NCBI GenBank assembly: GCA_036925085.1 | Contig: JAUPFP010000001.1 | Coordinates: 12,229,854 to 12,293,853, forward strand | DNA from: Brachycybe producta | Lineage: Eukaryota; Arthropoda; Diplopoda; Playtdesmida; Andrognathidae | DNA: 64,000 bases | Direction: 5' to 3' | Shown here: piece after piece, positions 8,551 through 19,717 of the stretch | How positions within the stretch are numbered: position 1 is the first letter of the stretch | Layout: each line of letters opens with the position of its first letter | Made by a program: the position numbers and the translations under genes | Notes under the pieces: model-generated | The model's database searches: none | Seen by the model: only the letters and a program-made list of their open reading frames with translations | What the model was told of the DNA's origin: nothing

Positions 8551-11512
8551 GCTGTTTCATATGTGGGGAGCCAGATAACTCAATGGAGCATTTTCTGAAT
8601 GCCCATGTTATCGGTCCTATCAAAGAAAAATGTAATCTCTGCAATTCACAATTTAATACTAAACCGGAATGGCTAGCCCATTTAAATAATACTCATGAAA
8701 TATTTTTACCCGATTCTTTTGTTGTGCATAAAACAGGATTTTGGGAATTATTAGTTACCTTAAAACACATGAATGGGAATAATATTCAGGATCCTAGGGA
8801 CTATTTCCAACATGTCTATAACGATGTTACGAATTTGTTGGAAGGATGGTCTAATAAAATGAGATTTAAATTTCAATTATGTTTACGCATTCATTTTATC
8901 AAGCCAAAAATCATTTATGAAAACAATGAGGCAATAATGACTTACAAAACCAAAGATTCTTATTTTTGTAGTAATATGAAGCTTATTATGCATCATTCTG
9001 AAATAAAACAGTACTTGCGAGAATGTGAAATGCAAATCTTAGGCGCAATAGAAGCTTTCATTAATAGAGGTTCGGGTTAGGTTATCGATTCCATCAAAGA
9101 TGTAGAAATCAAAATTGGCAAATACAGACCATATAAAGGGGGATGTTCGGGAAAACGTCCCGGTTCATTAAAAAAATAAGAGATCTATTTTAAATATCAC
9201 ATCTAAAGATGCCAAATGTTTTTTATGGTGTGTATTAGCTCATCTGCATCCTGTCGCGTGGGACAAGCATCCAAATAGATTAAGTCACTATAAACAATTA
9301 AAAGGCTCACTCAATACATCCATGCTTGAATATCCCGTTGCCTTAACCCAAATTTCAAAATTCGAAATTGCGAATAATCTCAAAATTAACGTTTTTGGAT
9401 ACATTCTTCCTCTTCAGTTAAGTAGTTCGAACTCAATTAGAGAAATAAATCTTCATCATGACATACATTACTTTCTCATTCGAAATATTGCTCGTTTAAT
9501 GAGATGCAATGGTTTAAACAAAAACATTTTTTGCTTATGATGCTGCCAAGGGTTTAAAGTTGAAAGCGCGTTAGAAAGACATCGTCCCATGTGTGAAGAG
9601 CGTAAAACGGCCAAAATTCGATTACCGAGCAAAGAGAATTGTGTTTTAAAACTTAATGAGTTTCATAAAGCCTTGCGTTGTCCTTACGTAGCTTATTTTG
9701 ATTTCGAACGCCTCATCCAAAAAGTCAGTGGCCCAACTCAAAATCAGAGTACCTCCTATACCAAAACCATCCAAAAACATGAAGCTTGCTTGTATTCTTA
9801 CGTTATCGTTGATTATCACAGTAAAGTTGTAGCTCACGAATGTAAAAGATCCCAAGATCCTGCTTATGAACTCGTCATGGCCCTAAAAGACAAAGCCAGT
9901 GAATTGCTGAAATCGACCCCAATAGAGCCTATGATCATGACGACCGAAGATGAGGAAAATTTCCAGAAAGCTACCTACTGTTACGCTTGTCATACGTAGT
10001 TCAATGAGTTTATAATGGGCAAAGTAAGAGATCATGACCACTATCTTCCAGGAAACAATTACAGGGGTGCAGCGTGCTTCAGTTGTAATGCCACCTTGCG
10101 TGATTGTTTTTACTTGCCGTGTTTCCCTCATTGTTTACGTTCATACGATGAGCACTTTATCGTTAAAGCCCTATCTATGATTAAAACGGAAAAGCCCATT
10201 AACATTATTCCATTAAATATTGAGCGCTATACGAGTTTCATCGTCGATGATCTTGTGACGACCCGGTTCTGCTCCTTTTTGGAGCAGAACTAAATTCCCA
10301 TGTCGTCTGCTAGGCACTTGTAAATTGGTTGCCAGGCAGACGACAAAATGGCCAGCAAGGGTCCCTGTCCTCCCCCAGGTGGAGCAGCCTGGGGGTGATA
10401 TATATGGCGGTGGCCATTATATCTGGACAGTGGAAAGTGAACGCTTGAGACAGCTGCATGCCTAATGATTGCTTCATCAATATCAACAGGTGGCCAAGAT
10501 GGCCACCATTCATCTTTTCTTTTGTGTGTGACAGAGGTTAATGACCTCTCTTCCTCCTGGCTGAATTAGCCAGGAGATTCATCTCTATTCATCTTTGATA
10601 AGTGAGTGTTTTTGGTGGTTATTCACCTACCTAATTTATTCTTTGAATAAATTATATTCATTTATTTTCACTCAACACTGTGTCCGTGTCTTTATTATTT
10701 CTTAATAACTGGGGAAGTTACCACGGGGAGGGTGGGGGTTTACCGGTGGGGTGTCACCGGTACTTCACCGCCCTGGTCCGTCATGTTTTCCGGCATGTCG
10801 GCCGGTACTTCGCGCGCAGTTTGTCCACGGTAGGATTCATCGGGAATCTACCGTGGATTCCACGTCTGAACTCGTTAATGAAAAAGACCGCTATCTAAAA
10901 TTACTCAGTCATGCAAATTTAGACTCATTTCACATATCGATAACAACCTCACTGTTTTTAAAATGAAAAAATGGTCCATTTATTTTAACAAACCATTGTA
11001 TACAGGTTTTACTCTGCTAGAAATATTGAAGTTGTTCATGTATGAATTTTATTATTATGTTCTGAAATCAAATTATCCCGGCAATAGATTGAAATTGTTG
11101 TATACTGATACAGATAGTTTCATCATGCATATTCAAACGAAAGATTTGTACCGTGACATGCAGCGTTACCAATATCATTTGGATACGAGTGACTATCCAA
11201 AAAGTCACTTTCTGCACTCTCTTAAAAACAAAAAAGTTATGGGAAAGTTTAAAGATGAATAGCCATAAGTATAAATGTAAAGCTAAAAGTATTAAGAAAC
11301 AGATCATTAAATCTCACTTCAATCATTATATGTACATTGAATCTTTGCATCAGTCTATTCCGAATAGGGTGATTCAACGGCAAATCATGTCTAAAATGCA
11401 TGACATTTACACTCTAGAAGTGAACAAAATCAGTCTTACCGCATTCGATGATAAACGTTATATTGAGAATGACGGAATTACTACCCTCGCTTATGGCTAT
11501 TTTTCAATTTAA
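8547..11512 (+). pseudogene. Polinton-type DNA polymerase B, left arm, broken
   Basis: The N-terminal frame (8,547-9,080) opens with two Cys/His fingers (CFICG...H, CNLC...H). It stops at TAG 9,078-9,080, where the right arm has Trp. Further pieces follow in shifting frames: 9,081-9,175; 9,322-9,540 (HYFLIRNIARLM); 9,589-9,999 (FDFE exonuclease start); 10,015-10,253 with a KVRDHDH...GAACFSCN Cys/His site. Palm motifs A and B are missing: that segment is deleted and a family A LTR fragment lies at 10,254-10,867. Then come 10,868-11,262 with YTDTDS (motif C, 11,107-11,118, both catalytic Asp kept) and 11,249-11,512. The family is the protein-primed polymerase of Polintons/adintoviruses. This copy is inactive. 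Confidence 0.85.
10254..10867 (+). mobile_element. family A LTR fragment inside left PolB
   Basis: It starts TGTGACGACCCGG like the LTR at 4,852. It shares its body with the LTRs at 4,852 and 51,701, including the CTCAACACTGTGTCCGTGTC and GGGAAGTT words. The terminal TTACA is absent: at about 10,868 the sequence passes straight into PolB (GAACTCGTTAATGAAAAAGA). PolB sequence equal to about 27,430-28,590 of the right arm is missing. Insertion followed by a deletion that took the LTR's right end and the polymerase palm explains this. Confidence 0.75.
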
Positions 11513-11533
11513 ACAAAATTTAGACGAAATCAT

Positions 11534-12016
11534 TTGTTGTTCATTATAGAACCTACCATAATGGTTAAGAGATTAAGCGATGCATGTGTCATCCCGAAGA
11601 AAATGAATATGGGTGATGCCGGATATGATCTGTATTCTGCGGTGAACTGCACTATTGAACCTGGAGATAGAATGCTCTGTGAGATAGAATGCTCTGTGCG
11701 ACAGACTTATCCATGGCTATACCGAATAATTCCTATGGAAGAATCGCACCAAGATCGGGTCCCGCATTTTGGAATCGATGTTTTGGCTGGCGTTATTGAT
11801 TCCAGCTACAGGGGAGCTATTAATGTTCTGTTAATAAATTTCAGAACCTATAATTTTTCCATTAAAAAGGGGATAGAATTGCGCAAATCATTTTTGAAAC
11901 AATATACCCTGATGTGGAATTTGCAGAGTGCGATGTTGAACTCCCTCCAAGCACCCGTGGTGAGATTGGGTTCGGCTTTACAGGAAAATAAGTATTTATT
12001 CGATGTAGTCCTATAA
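11534..12016 (+). pseudogene. dUTPase, left arm, frameshifted
   Basis: Trimeric dUTPase, which hydrolyses dUTP to dUMP. Motif 1 (GDAGYDLYSA) is at 11,613 onwards, and the substrate-binding hairpin GVIDSSYRGAINVLLIN near 11,790-11,840 is complete, with the Tyr that the right copy lacks. A 17-bp duplication (GATAGAATGCTCTGTG twice, near 11,670-11,698) and later frameshifts destroy motifs 2, 4 and 5. It follows PolB on the same strand by 22 bases, as in the right arm. Confidence 0.8.
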
Positions 12017-12074
12017 ATGTTTATTCATAAATGTACCAATCCCATAAGATTACATATACCCATTTTAATATTAA

Positions 12075-12740
12075 TGTAACACCCGGCAACTTGTGTTCCC
12101 GCCAAATCTATGGCCTGGGGGTAAACAACTCTTGCTCGTCCCCTTCCCCTCTCTGACTCACACCTCTGACTCATAGCCAAGCGAGGAGTGATACACTTAG
12201 GACCATGGTCACTTGGACCTGGTTACACCTTGTAGGTGTACACAGGTCCAAGGTATAAAAGGACCATGTTCCTCTTTGTTCCTCGTCCTTGTCTTTGCTC
12301 TAAATTTGTATTACGTGATTATTCCGTACCACATCATGGGCATGAGGACGCACCTTTGATAAAGAACATTCATCTTTGTAATTTTAATGTTTATTTGCAA
12401 AGATGAATAAAAGTGTTACAACAAACTGCGTTGTCTAACTTCTCTACAGGGGCTGGAGACACCATAAGGTAAGAGTGCATACCGATCCTGATGCAGCTAC
12501 AACATCTTCTACTGATGGTCAATATCAACAGGATGAGATGTATATCAGCGTCGACGGAAAACATCCTTCTGCACAGATTTCACCCCATGCAGGAGGACGA
12601 TCGCAATCCATCGCCACCCAACTCTTTCTGTAGCTCGAATCTTCTCCGTGCGGGCACCGCGCGATGCAGAGAAGTACGAGTTACAGAAAACATCATCTAC
12701 AAGTTGGTCGGAAAAATAAAGTCGACGCCAAAAGCTCACA
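12075..12740 (+). mobile_element. LTR, family B
   Basis: TG...CA ends (TGTAACACCCGG ... AAAGCTCACA). The whole unit is repeated at 35,965-36,640. Shared blocks include GCCTGGGGGTAAACAACT, GTATAAAAGGACC (a TATA-type promoter) and CTTCTCTACAG. It interrupts the left Polinton arm right after CCCATTTTAATAT. The bases after it resemble a primer-binding site. Confidence 0.7.
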
Positions 12741-12741
12741 T

Positions 12742-12759
12742 TTGGTGGAAGTGCGGGGT
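12742..12759 (+). other. primer-binding-site-like sequence after LTR B
   Basis: TTGGTGGAAGTGCGGGGT directly follows the LTR's final CA. It matches in form the TTGGTGGAGGTGCCGGGT found just after the 5' LTR at 46,562-47,350. Both would pair with the CCA-ending 3' end of a tRNA. No gag or pol of this element follows, so only the LTR and leader remain. Confidence 0.5.
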
Positions 12760-13139
12760 ATGCATCCAATTGCCTTCTCCGACCTTTCTATAGAAGCCGT
12801 CCTTTGTCTAGTCTCGTGATTGTGCCTCACGAGTCTTCGTCCGTCCTTTCTATGTTGGAGCCACGTGTGGAGACCATCGATCGTGTCAAAGTCAACCGTG
12901 TGGCACCGTTATATGCCGCAGCATTGCGGTCAGAAAATGAAGACAGAGAGTGGCAGCTGGTGGGAAGGCGGGAGGAGAAACCTCAACATAGGGGGAACCA
13001 CAGGAGAAGTCATATGCCGGGGTGGAAGCCGTAAGAAGGGGGCAACCTGCAGCAGCATCATTCCCGGTAGTGGTCAAGACAGCACAAGGGAAGACCTCGG
13101 CGAAGGCGGTGGAGTCCCAACTCCGGAAGGCCATCCAGC

Positions 13140-13809
13140 TTAAGGATGTCGGGGGAGCTTTAAGACGGTGAGGCAGGGAAGAAATGGGGCTCTAATAATA
13201 GACAGCCACACACATGTACAGAGAGACCTACTCCTAGAAAAGCTGGCGGTACAACTGGAATTCACAGCAAAAACAGTAGTGCAGGGGAACCCAAGAATGA
13301 TCATAGTTGGGGTGGACAAGGATAAGACCGAGGTGGAATTTATCGACGGAGTGCTGGACAGTAACAAAGAGCTGGTAAATAAGACAGGGGGGATTGGCTT
13401 TCAAGGGGATGTTCTGATTTATTGCCAACAGGCCCTGGAAAGATGGTAGAAAGAAAAATATCATTGTTTCAACAGATCCAAAGATCTTCAGGGAATGCAT
13501 CAGGAAGGGTGGGATCCACGTCGGGTGGATGAACCACAAAGTGGAAGAGTACACAGATGTCCTATGGTGTTTTAGATGCAGCAGATTCGGCCAGATTCTA
13601 CCATCGGTAGGCCGGCTGGAGATAATGTCTGTTTCAGGTGCAGAGGGAAACACTTAGCAAAGGAGTGCAAGCGACCGGGATTGGACTGTATAAATTGCCG
13701 TCGGGATAAGATCACCGTCGGAGCACACGCAGTGACGGACCCCAAGTGCCCGGTCTTTCTGGCCGAGGTGGAGAGGATAAAAGCAAAGACTGATTATGGC
13801 GGCCACTAA
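13140..13809 (+). pseudogene. ORF1 (gag-like) fragment of a non-LTR retrotransposon
   Basis: Two frames (13,168-13,449 and 13,576-13,809), joined by a frameshift, encode the C-terminal part of a nucleic-acid-binding ORF1 protein. It has a CCHC zinc knuckle, CFRCRGKHLAKEC, near 13,633, followed by a second cluster CINC...H...C. Paired knuckles before an endonuclease ORF are typical of the R1/Jockey/LOA clades. The upstream part, between LTR B and here, is short and degraded. The left end is a truncation, with no start codon or 5' leader recognisable. Confidence 0.65.
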
Positions 13810-13863
13810 GGCCGGCTAGGCAACAGAGCTAAGGCAAAGCAGCGATCAAACACAAATTGCAAC

Positions 13864-14370
13864 ATGGCAGGAACCTTAACAGATCAGATAACGGTTTTCC
13901 AACTTAACTTGGGGAAGGGGACAGCAGCGGGGATGCTGGCTGCAAATGCAGCCAGCAGGGGGAAATATGACTTTCTTTGCTTCCAGGAGCCCAGGAGACT
14001 GCAGAGTACTTTACACGGTTGGGGAGTCACGGAAAACGTGGAGTCCAGGAAGGTCCTCACGACGGTCGGACCACGGTTTTCTGATGCGGTCACATCTGTG
14101 ACCGAGTTCACATCGGCAACCCTGGAATGTCTGGCGGTGGGGAGAGGCGGGAGAAGAGAGGACATATGGATCCTGGTCAATGTCTACTGCCCCCCAACTG
14201 GAGACGTGATGATGGCTGCCCTGAGGACCCTGGAAGAGATCACTAGGACATATACTAATTGCCCAATAGTTATAGCAGGAAACTTTAATGCCAAAGATCC
14301 GATGTGGGGTTCGCCGACAGCTAACAACAGAGGTCAGCAACTGGTGGACTACATGATCAGTGAGGGGTAA
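13864..14370 (+). pseudogene. apurinic-type endonuclease domain of a non-LTR retrotransposon
   Basis: This is the N-terminal part of the pol ORF of a non-LTR element. It has the start QLNLGKG, the QEP motif (catalytic Glu), the ILVNVYCPP strand and the IVIAGNFNAKDPMWGS loop. In active members the loop reads GDFNA, and here the Asp is Asn, which should abolish cleavage. Degraded continuation runs to about 14,860 in other frames (WWLFTQHLQSHL near 14,566). The reverse transcriptase is absent. It lies 55 bases after the ORF1 frame, as in R1/Jockey-type elements. Confidence 0.75.
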
Positions 14371-15360
14371 CAATGTGGCCAATGTTCCAGCCGACGAGCC
14401 AACATTTGTTTCGACAAATGGGAGCAGCTACATTGACGTCACCTGGTTAAACGAGTCACCAGCACCACATGGACAAGGACCCTCTGATCGACCACAGGGC
14501 CATTCTACTGATTGTCGAGAAAGACATAGCAGAAAGGAACCAGACCCGGCTTCGTGTGGAGGAAGGCTGACTGGTGGCTCTTCACGCAACACCTGCAAAG
14601 TCACCTGACAGCAATTAACGAACTACTGGCAGACGCCGAAGTTTCAGCGGCAGTATTCCAACAAGTCTACTTGGATGCATCACCAGCCTCGATGCGGTGT
14701 AGAGGACTTAGGACCACAAAACGATGTACATGGTGAGACCGGGACATGCAGCAGGCTAGGGGCAGACTCCGGGTCAGCAGGAAGCGATACCAATGCGAAC
14801 AGGACGATGGACATAGACGGGAACTGGAACAGGGTGATGGACGTAGACGGGAAAAGACATAAAAATTATATTTTTGATATCAAAAATTCCCTACTGCAAC
14901 AAAAAAATTTTTTGATATCAATAATTGTGAATGTCTTTCAAACAAATGGTGCCACATATGATGTTGATTATATTCTTCTCATCTGAACAGGGTATAAGAA
15001 TACTGAGTAAAGGCACATATTACTCACACCAAATGTCACTGTCACACAAAAACATGAAATGTCATCCACACATGAAAATCACCCTCACACAAAAATCACA
15101 ATAAACATCGCAATCACTCATTAGTTACAATAATTACTACAATCAATTTCAATGTGTTGACACTCATTAATATAAATAAGAGATAAAACATCAAAAACAT
15201 GAAATAAAAAATGTTAAAATTACAACTTTTGTTTTTTAAACACAAACCATCAAAAATCTTCATCTTGACATTTAGTACTAATCATTAAAAAATAATTTTG
15301 AGTATCAATTAAATCAAACAGAAATTCTTATTAATGTATTAGCTAAAGTTCATTTTTTTA
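14371..15360. other. degraded non-LTR 3' sequence, then AT-rich DNA
   Basis: From 14,371 to about 14,860 broken frames continue the non-LTR pol protein. From 14,866 the base composition changes sharply to AT-rich, marking the element's truncation. 14,990-15,360 has no supportable gene. A TTTTACATTTAAG pyrimidine-AG site at its end (15,355-15,368) looks like the splice acceptor of the next gene. Confidence 0.5.
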
Positions 15361-15368
15361 CATTTAAG

Positions 15369-17153
15369 GAGTGCCACAGAACGGTTAATTTTGGGAAAAA
15401 TAAAACAATGGAGATGATATCCTCTCGATTCTATTGGCTCGGCATACTGAAGGATGTCAAAGACAAAATTAAGCACTGTGACAAGTGCCAACATGCAACA
15501 AAAATAAAAACAACTCAAGAACTCAGGCCAATCCAAACAAATGAGCCATGGCAAATTATTGGTGTTTACTTAATAGGACCATTACCAGAGACACCATCAG
15601 GCAACAAGTACTTGATGACAATAACAGATTTGTTTTCAAAAAGGGCAGATGCATACCCACTGCCTGACAAATCTGCTGCCTCAGTTCATAAGTGCTTAAT
15701 GAGATTATTTAAACTTTTTGGTGCTCCTGTTTCAGTACTAACCGACCAAGGTAGGGAGTTTGTTAACTCAATAAATGAAAATTTATTCAATTCCGGTGCT
15801 GTGAAGCACCTAATAACATCTGCCTACCATCCACAATGTAACGGACAAGCAGAAAGGAAAAACCAAACTGTAAAAAAAGCCTTGAGCAAAGCCTGCAACA
15901 AAGAACAGACTGATTGGGACGAACATGTTGAAGACATTATGTACAACATAAGGATTGCAAAACAGTCATCAACAAAGTTTAGTCCTTTACAGATAATGTT
16001 TAATCGTGAGCCAAGGATTTTTTCTCAAATGGATTCGTGTGAGCCGCACATACAGGAGGATCAAATCCATGAGGCCTCAATTATTTCAAAAGAACTACTT
16101 ATCAACAGAAAAGCAAATGCAAATGACACAAAACATGTTGTTAGAGACACCATCACTATTACCCAAAGAAGGCAAAAGAAACACTATGATAAAAAAAATG
16201 CAAGAAAGGATACAAAAGTTTCAATTTTACCATCGGTCAACAAGTTCTAATTTTGGATAAAAAAAGAATTGGAAGGCTTGGTGACAAATTTGCGGAAAAT
16301 TGGATTGGGCCATACACCATATGGGACCTCACAAAAAGTGGTGCAGAAGTACAACGGAATAAAATGGTTTTGAAGAAGAAAGTGTCATTACTGCTTCTGA
16401 AACCATATTATCAGCATCAATCAAAAATTGATGATTTGAAAGATAAAAATGAAGAAATGGTTGTCATGGATAATGATGATGCAGTGAACATAAACCCTGC
16501 TCTAAATGTTGAAAATAAATGTTCATTGCCAGTTTCAGATAATAAACTGCAGATGCAATTTTCTAAAATTGATATAGAATGTATAAATGATCCAACAGAA
16601 TGGCTGGATGATGAGCATATTGATATAGCACAGAGGATGCTTGCCTTTCAATTTCCAGATACCCAAGGATTCCAGTCTACATTGCTGCTTCAGCCAGGGC
16701 ATAGTTTCCATTTATCCATTGCTGATGATCACACATTTGTGCAAATTGTGCATGATCACAAAAGATCACATTGGGTTACTGTATCAAATATTGGTGTGGA
16801 TGAACAAAATGCTGTCCGTGTTTATGATAGTTTGAATCTAGATATAAGTATGGACTTTAAAAGAAAATTAGCAACATTGTTGTATACTGACAAAAAAGAG
16901 ATAATTGTTGAAAGTGTAGCTGTGCAACACCAAATTGGTGACAGTGATTGTGGTCTTTTTGGTATTGCAAATGCTTTTGCATTATGTCTTGATGAAAATC
17001 CTTCAAAAATAAAATGGTACCGATCACAAATGAGGGCACACTTCATATCATGCGTGAAAAATAATTTTCTTACTATGTTTCCTCATGAGTTGGGGCGTGT
17101 GCCATCAATTAAAATTATTCAAAGAAAAATAGTTCCTGTTTTTTTGTGTCTGT
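15369..17153 (+). pseudogene. Ginger-type transposase: DDE integrase, GPY/F and Ulp1 protease
   Basis: The order of domains is: a partial HHCC finger (CH...C..C, 15,369-15,490); DDE integrase with FYWLGI, LTDQGREF and SAYHPQCNGQAERKN (first Asp replaced: the IIGVYLIGPLP site has Tyr where Asp is usual); a GPY/F module (NWIGPYTI near 16,300) after a frameshift near 16,200; and a C48/Ulp1 cysteine-protease domain with SHWVT (His), VRVYDSL (Asp) and QIGDSDCGLFG (Gln and Cys), about 16,560-17,100. Gypsy-like integrase joined to Ulp1 and PHD is known from Ginger DNA transposons. A retroviral RT is absent, which supports that over an LTR element. Acceptor-like TTTAAG precedes the first exon. The frameshift makes it inactive, although the protease triad is intact. 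Confidence 0.7.
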
Positions 17154-17419
17154 AGGCAACCTTGGAAGGTTGCTTGTGATAATGGGGCCAAGTGCAGCAT
17201 CTGCCTTGAATGGTACCACACAACCACTGTGTCACAATCCCTAATGAAGTATTCACAAATGCAGCAGTAAAATTCATTTGCCAGAAATGCCAGAAAGTAA
17301 ATGAAAACCAGAATTTAAAATCAGCTGATAACGTTACCACTCTTCAGAAACCTTGCTCAACAAATGAAGAAAAAGAAAAATTTTTTTGGGCAATATTAGG
17401 TATAAATAACAAATGTTAA
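17145..17419 (+). pseudogene. PHD-finger tail of the Ginger-like transposase
   Basis: Directly after the Ulp1 stop, two frames together hold a PHD-like zinc finger: CDNGAKCSICLEWYH in one (17,165-17,205), HNHCV and FICQKCQK in the next (17,210-17,300). A frameshift near 17,205 separates them. PHD fingers bind histone tails, and in transposases this may guide integration. The frame ends at 17,417-17,419. Confidence 0.55.
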
Positions 17420-18784
17420 AGTGCTTGCCTTTTAAAATATACCTAAATTAAATCTTTATAGGAAAATATCTCTAGAAAAACTAAAGCAACTTGTTGATGG
17501 TGCCAAAAATATCTTCTGAATATTTATAAAGGAAAAGTCCTTTGCATTCGGCATGATGACTATCACAAGGGTGGAAAGATACGTCAAAGCCTCGATCAGA
17601 GAGTACCATTGTAATAATGGACACAATTAATATTAGCTACAAGGAAGCAAATGAAATGTTAAGATTTTATTAGTTCAACAAGATGTTTTTAAAGAAAAAT
17701 TGTTTTTTTTTAATACTTGCAGTATGCTCATTATTAATTTTTGTATATTTTAAACATAATTGCAAAAAAAAACCAATTCACTTAATTTTCTACCATTATA
17801 GTTTAATATCTATTTTCTAATTGAATATTATATTTGTAAATAAAAAACTATAATTAATTTAAACAGTAATAAGATGCAACAGCCTCAATATGAGGACAGG
17901 TGATACAAATAAGTGGTTAACACTTTTTGTACTCCACTTGTATTCTACTGTATGCCCTTTGTAAATAATTTTTTTTTGTTTTATTTGCAGGAGTGAGTTT
18001 GGCAGCTTGCCAAACTCACTGAAGAATTCTCTCCCCTCCTTCAAGAAGGTTCTGGAAGGAGGAAGTGCATTGGTTCTAGGGGGGCCACATGGTCTTGTGA
18101 CCTGGGGTTTTGCATAAAAACCTAGGTAACTAATGAGTCAGAAAGAAATTCTTGGATGGCAGCCGGAGGCCCGGCTGGACATCCAGATCGATGGCTGATA
18201 ATTTGATTTATTTGATATTTTAACTTGTATATATTTCTGGCCGGTTGGCCATAGTCTACCGTTCGTTTTAATATCCTTGCTGTAAAGTCTGTCGTTACTC
18301 TTTTGTACCGGGTGTTTGTGCACAGCACCAAACACAGGGTTTGCGGGTTTCTTTTCTTCTGCAGGTTATCGACTATAGGAGCGGCGGTCACCGCATCTTC
18401 TTGTTGTGGCAATCATAATTGGACTCTGTGGTGTATGATCGGTGGTCTTCTGTGAGACTCGTCACAAGCTACGGTTCCCCCTGCATGTGAGTCTGGTATA
18501 GTGAGTTGGTTGTGTGAACCTTGTGAAACCTTGGTTTAGTGAGCCTGTGGTGTTGTGAGGCCCAGAAAAGGCAAGTCATTACATAATTTCATTTACATAG
18601 ATAACTATTTTGTAATCATATTTTGTATTGGTAAATAAAAGTTGATAATGAATTCAGATTAACAGTATTAAGTGGCAAAATATCATAAGAATGATATAAT
18701 TTATTGTTGAAAAATTGTTTCATTAATCATTTTTATAAAAAAAATACTTCGTCTACCTATCTGCATACATCAAATAATTTTTAG
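17420..18784. other. non-coding stretch with an unclassified GC-richer block
   Basis: 17,420-17,985 is AT-rich with no gene. 17,990-18,585 is clearly less AT-rich and bounded on the left by a pyrimidine run ending CAG and on the right by ATTACATAATTTC. It could be a solo LTR or part of a SINE, but no second copy is seen in this window. 18,590-18,784 is AT-rich again. Confidence 0.35.
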
Positions 18785-19478
18785 GAGAAATTCAACCTGG
18801 GAAATAAATAGATACACCAATTTATAAGAGAAACCAGTCCTGAGAAATAAGTAGATCCACCTATTTATAAGAGAAATCTATCCTGGAAAATAAGTAGATC
18901 TACCTATTTTTAAGAGAAATCTGTCCTGGGAATTAAGTAGATCTACCTATTTACAAGAGAAATCTGTCCCGGGAATTAAGTATATCTACCTATTTACAAG
19001 AGAAATCTGTCCTGGGAAATAAGTAGATCTACCTATTCATAAGAAAAATCTGTCCCGGGAAAAAAGTAGATCTACCTATTTATAAAAGAAATCTGTCCCG
19101 GGAAATAAGTAGATCTACCTATTTATAAGAGAAATCTATCCTGGGAAATAAGTAGATCTACCTATTTATAAGAGAAATATGTCCTGGGAAATAAGTAGAT
19201 CTACCTATTTATAAGAGAAATCTGTCCTGGGAAATAAGTAGATCTACCTATTTATAAGAGAAATCTGTCCTGGGAAATAAGTAGATCTACCTATTTGTTA
19301 GAGAAATCTGTCCTGGGAAATAAGTAGATCCACCTATTTGTAAGAGAAATCTGTCCTGGGAAATAAGTAGATCCACCTATTTATAAGAGAAATCTGTACT
19401 GGGAAATAAGTAGATACACCTATTTATAAGAAAAATCTGTCCTGGGAAATAAGTAGATACACCTATTTATAAGAGAAA
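18785..19478 (+). repeat. 43-bp tandem array, 16 copies
   Basis: The unit contains GAGAAATCTGTCCTGGGAAA then TAAGTAGATCTACCTATTTA. Copies are about 85-100 percent alike, with the most uniform ones in the middle (about 19,090-19,300). Most copies carry the 10-bp palindrome GTAGATCTAC, so palindromes recur every 43 bp. The array ends about 115 bp before the TATA box of the Polinton core, so it is the left border of the core as it stands now. Confidence 0.9.
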
Positions 19479-19593
19479 ATGTTTTATAATGAACAAAAAT
19501 GAGTTCAAATTAACTTTTAAATACTGTATCTTTCCTTATAGGAATTGTGACTAAGTATATTTACTAGTCATTCTATTTTGTGATTGAAGTTTG

Positions 19594-19603
19594 TATATAA
19601 ATA
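19594..19603 (+). promoter_or_regulatory. TATA box of the core gene block
   Basis: TATATAAATA lies 115-124 bases upstream of the first core ATG (19,718), in otherwise non-coding DNA. Confidence 0.45.
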
Positions 19604-19717
19604 AATGACTATAAATTACTTGATGATTGATCTCACGCAGAATGCGGATGACAACTCTCGGCTCAGAACGAATATATTTCCGGGAGAGTATACCGCTGTA
19701 TTTTTACCTAAACAACG

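Larger units (their letters stand above)
6699..12074 (+). repeat. left inverted arm of the Polinton-like region
   Basis: This segment matches 26,165-32,353 in reverse orientation over gene X, the AT-rich block, the 32-bp iterated repeats, the PC4-like gene with its intron, PolB and dUTPase. The match stops at CCCATTTTAATAT (near 12,070), where a family B LTR is inserted. The arms are not identical: codon differences are largely synonymous, so they diverged while functional and are not a fresh duplication. A 1.2-kb part of PolB is missing and a family A LTR fragment lies in its place. Two explanations fit: very long terminal inverted repeats of one element, or two related elements inserted head to head with one core lost. 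Confidence 0.8.

Noticed and set aside
16006..16260. 84-codon frame within the Ginger-like gene
   Set aside because: Alternative reading of the integrase C-terminus. The GPY/F module is in another frame.
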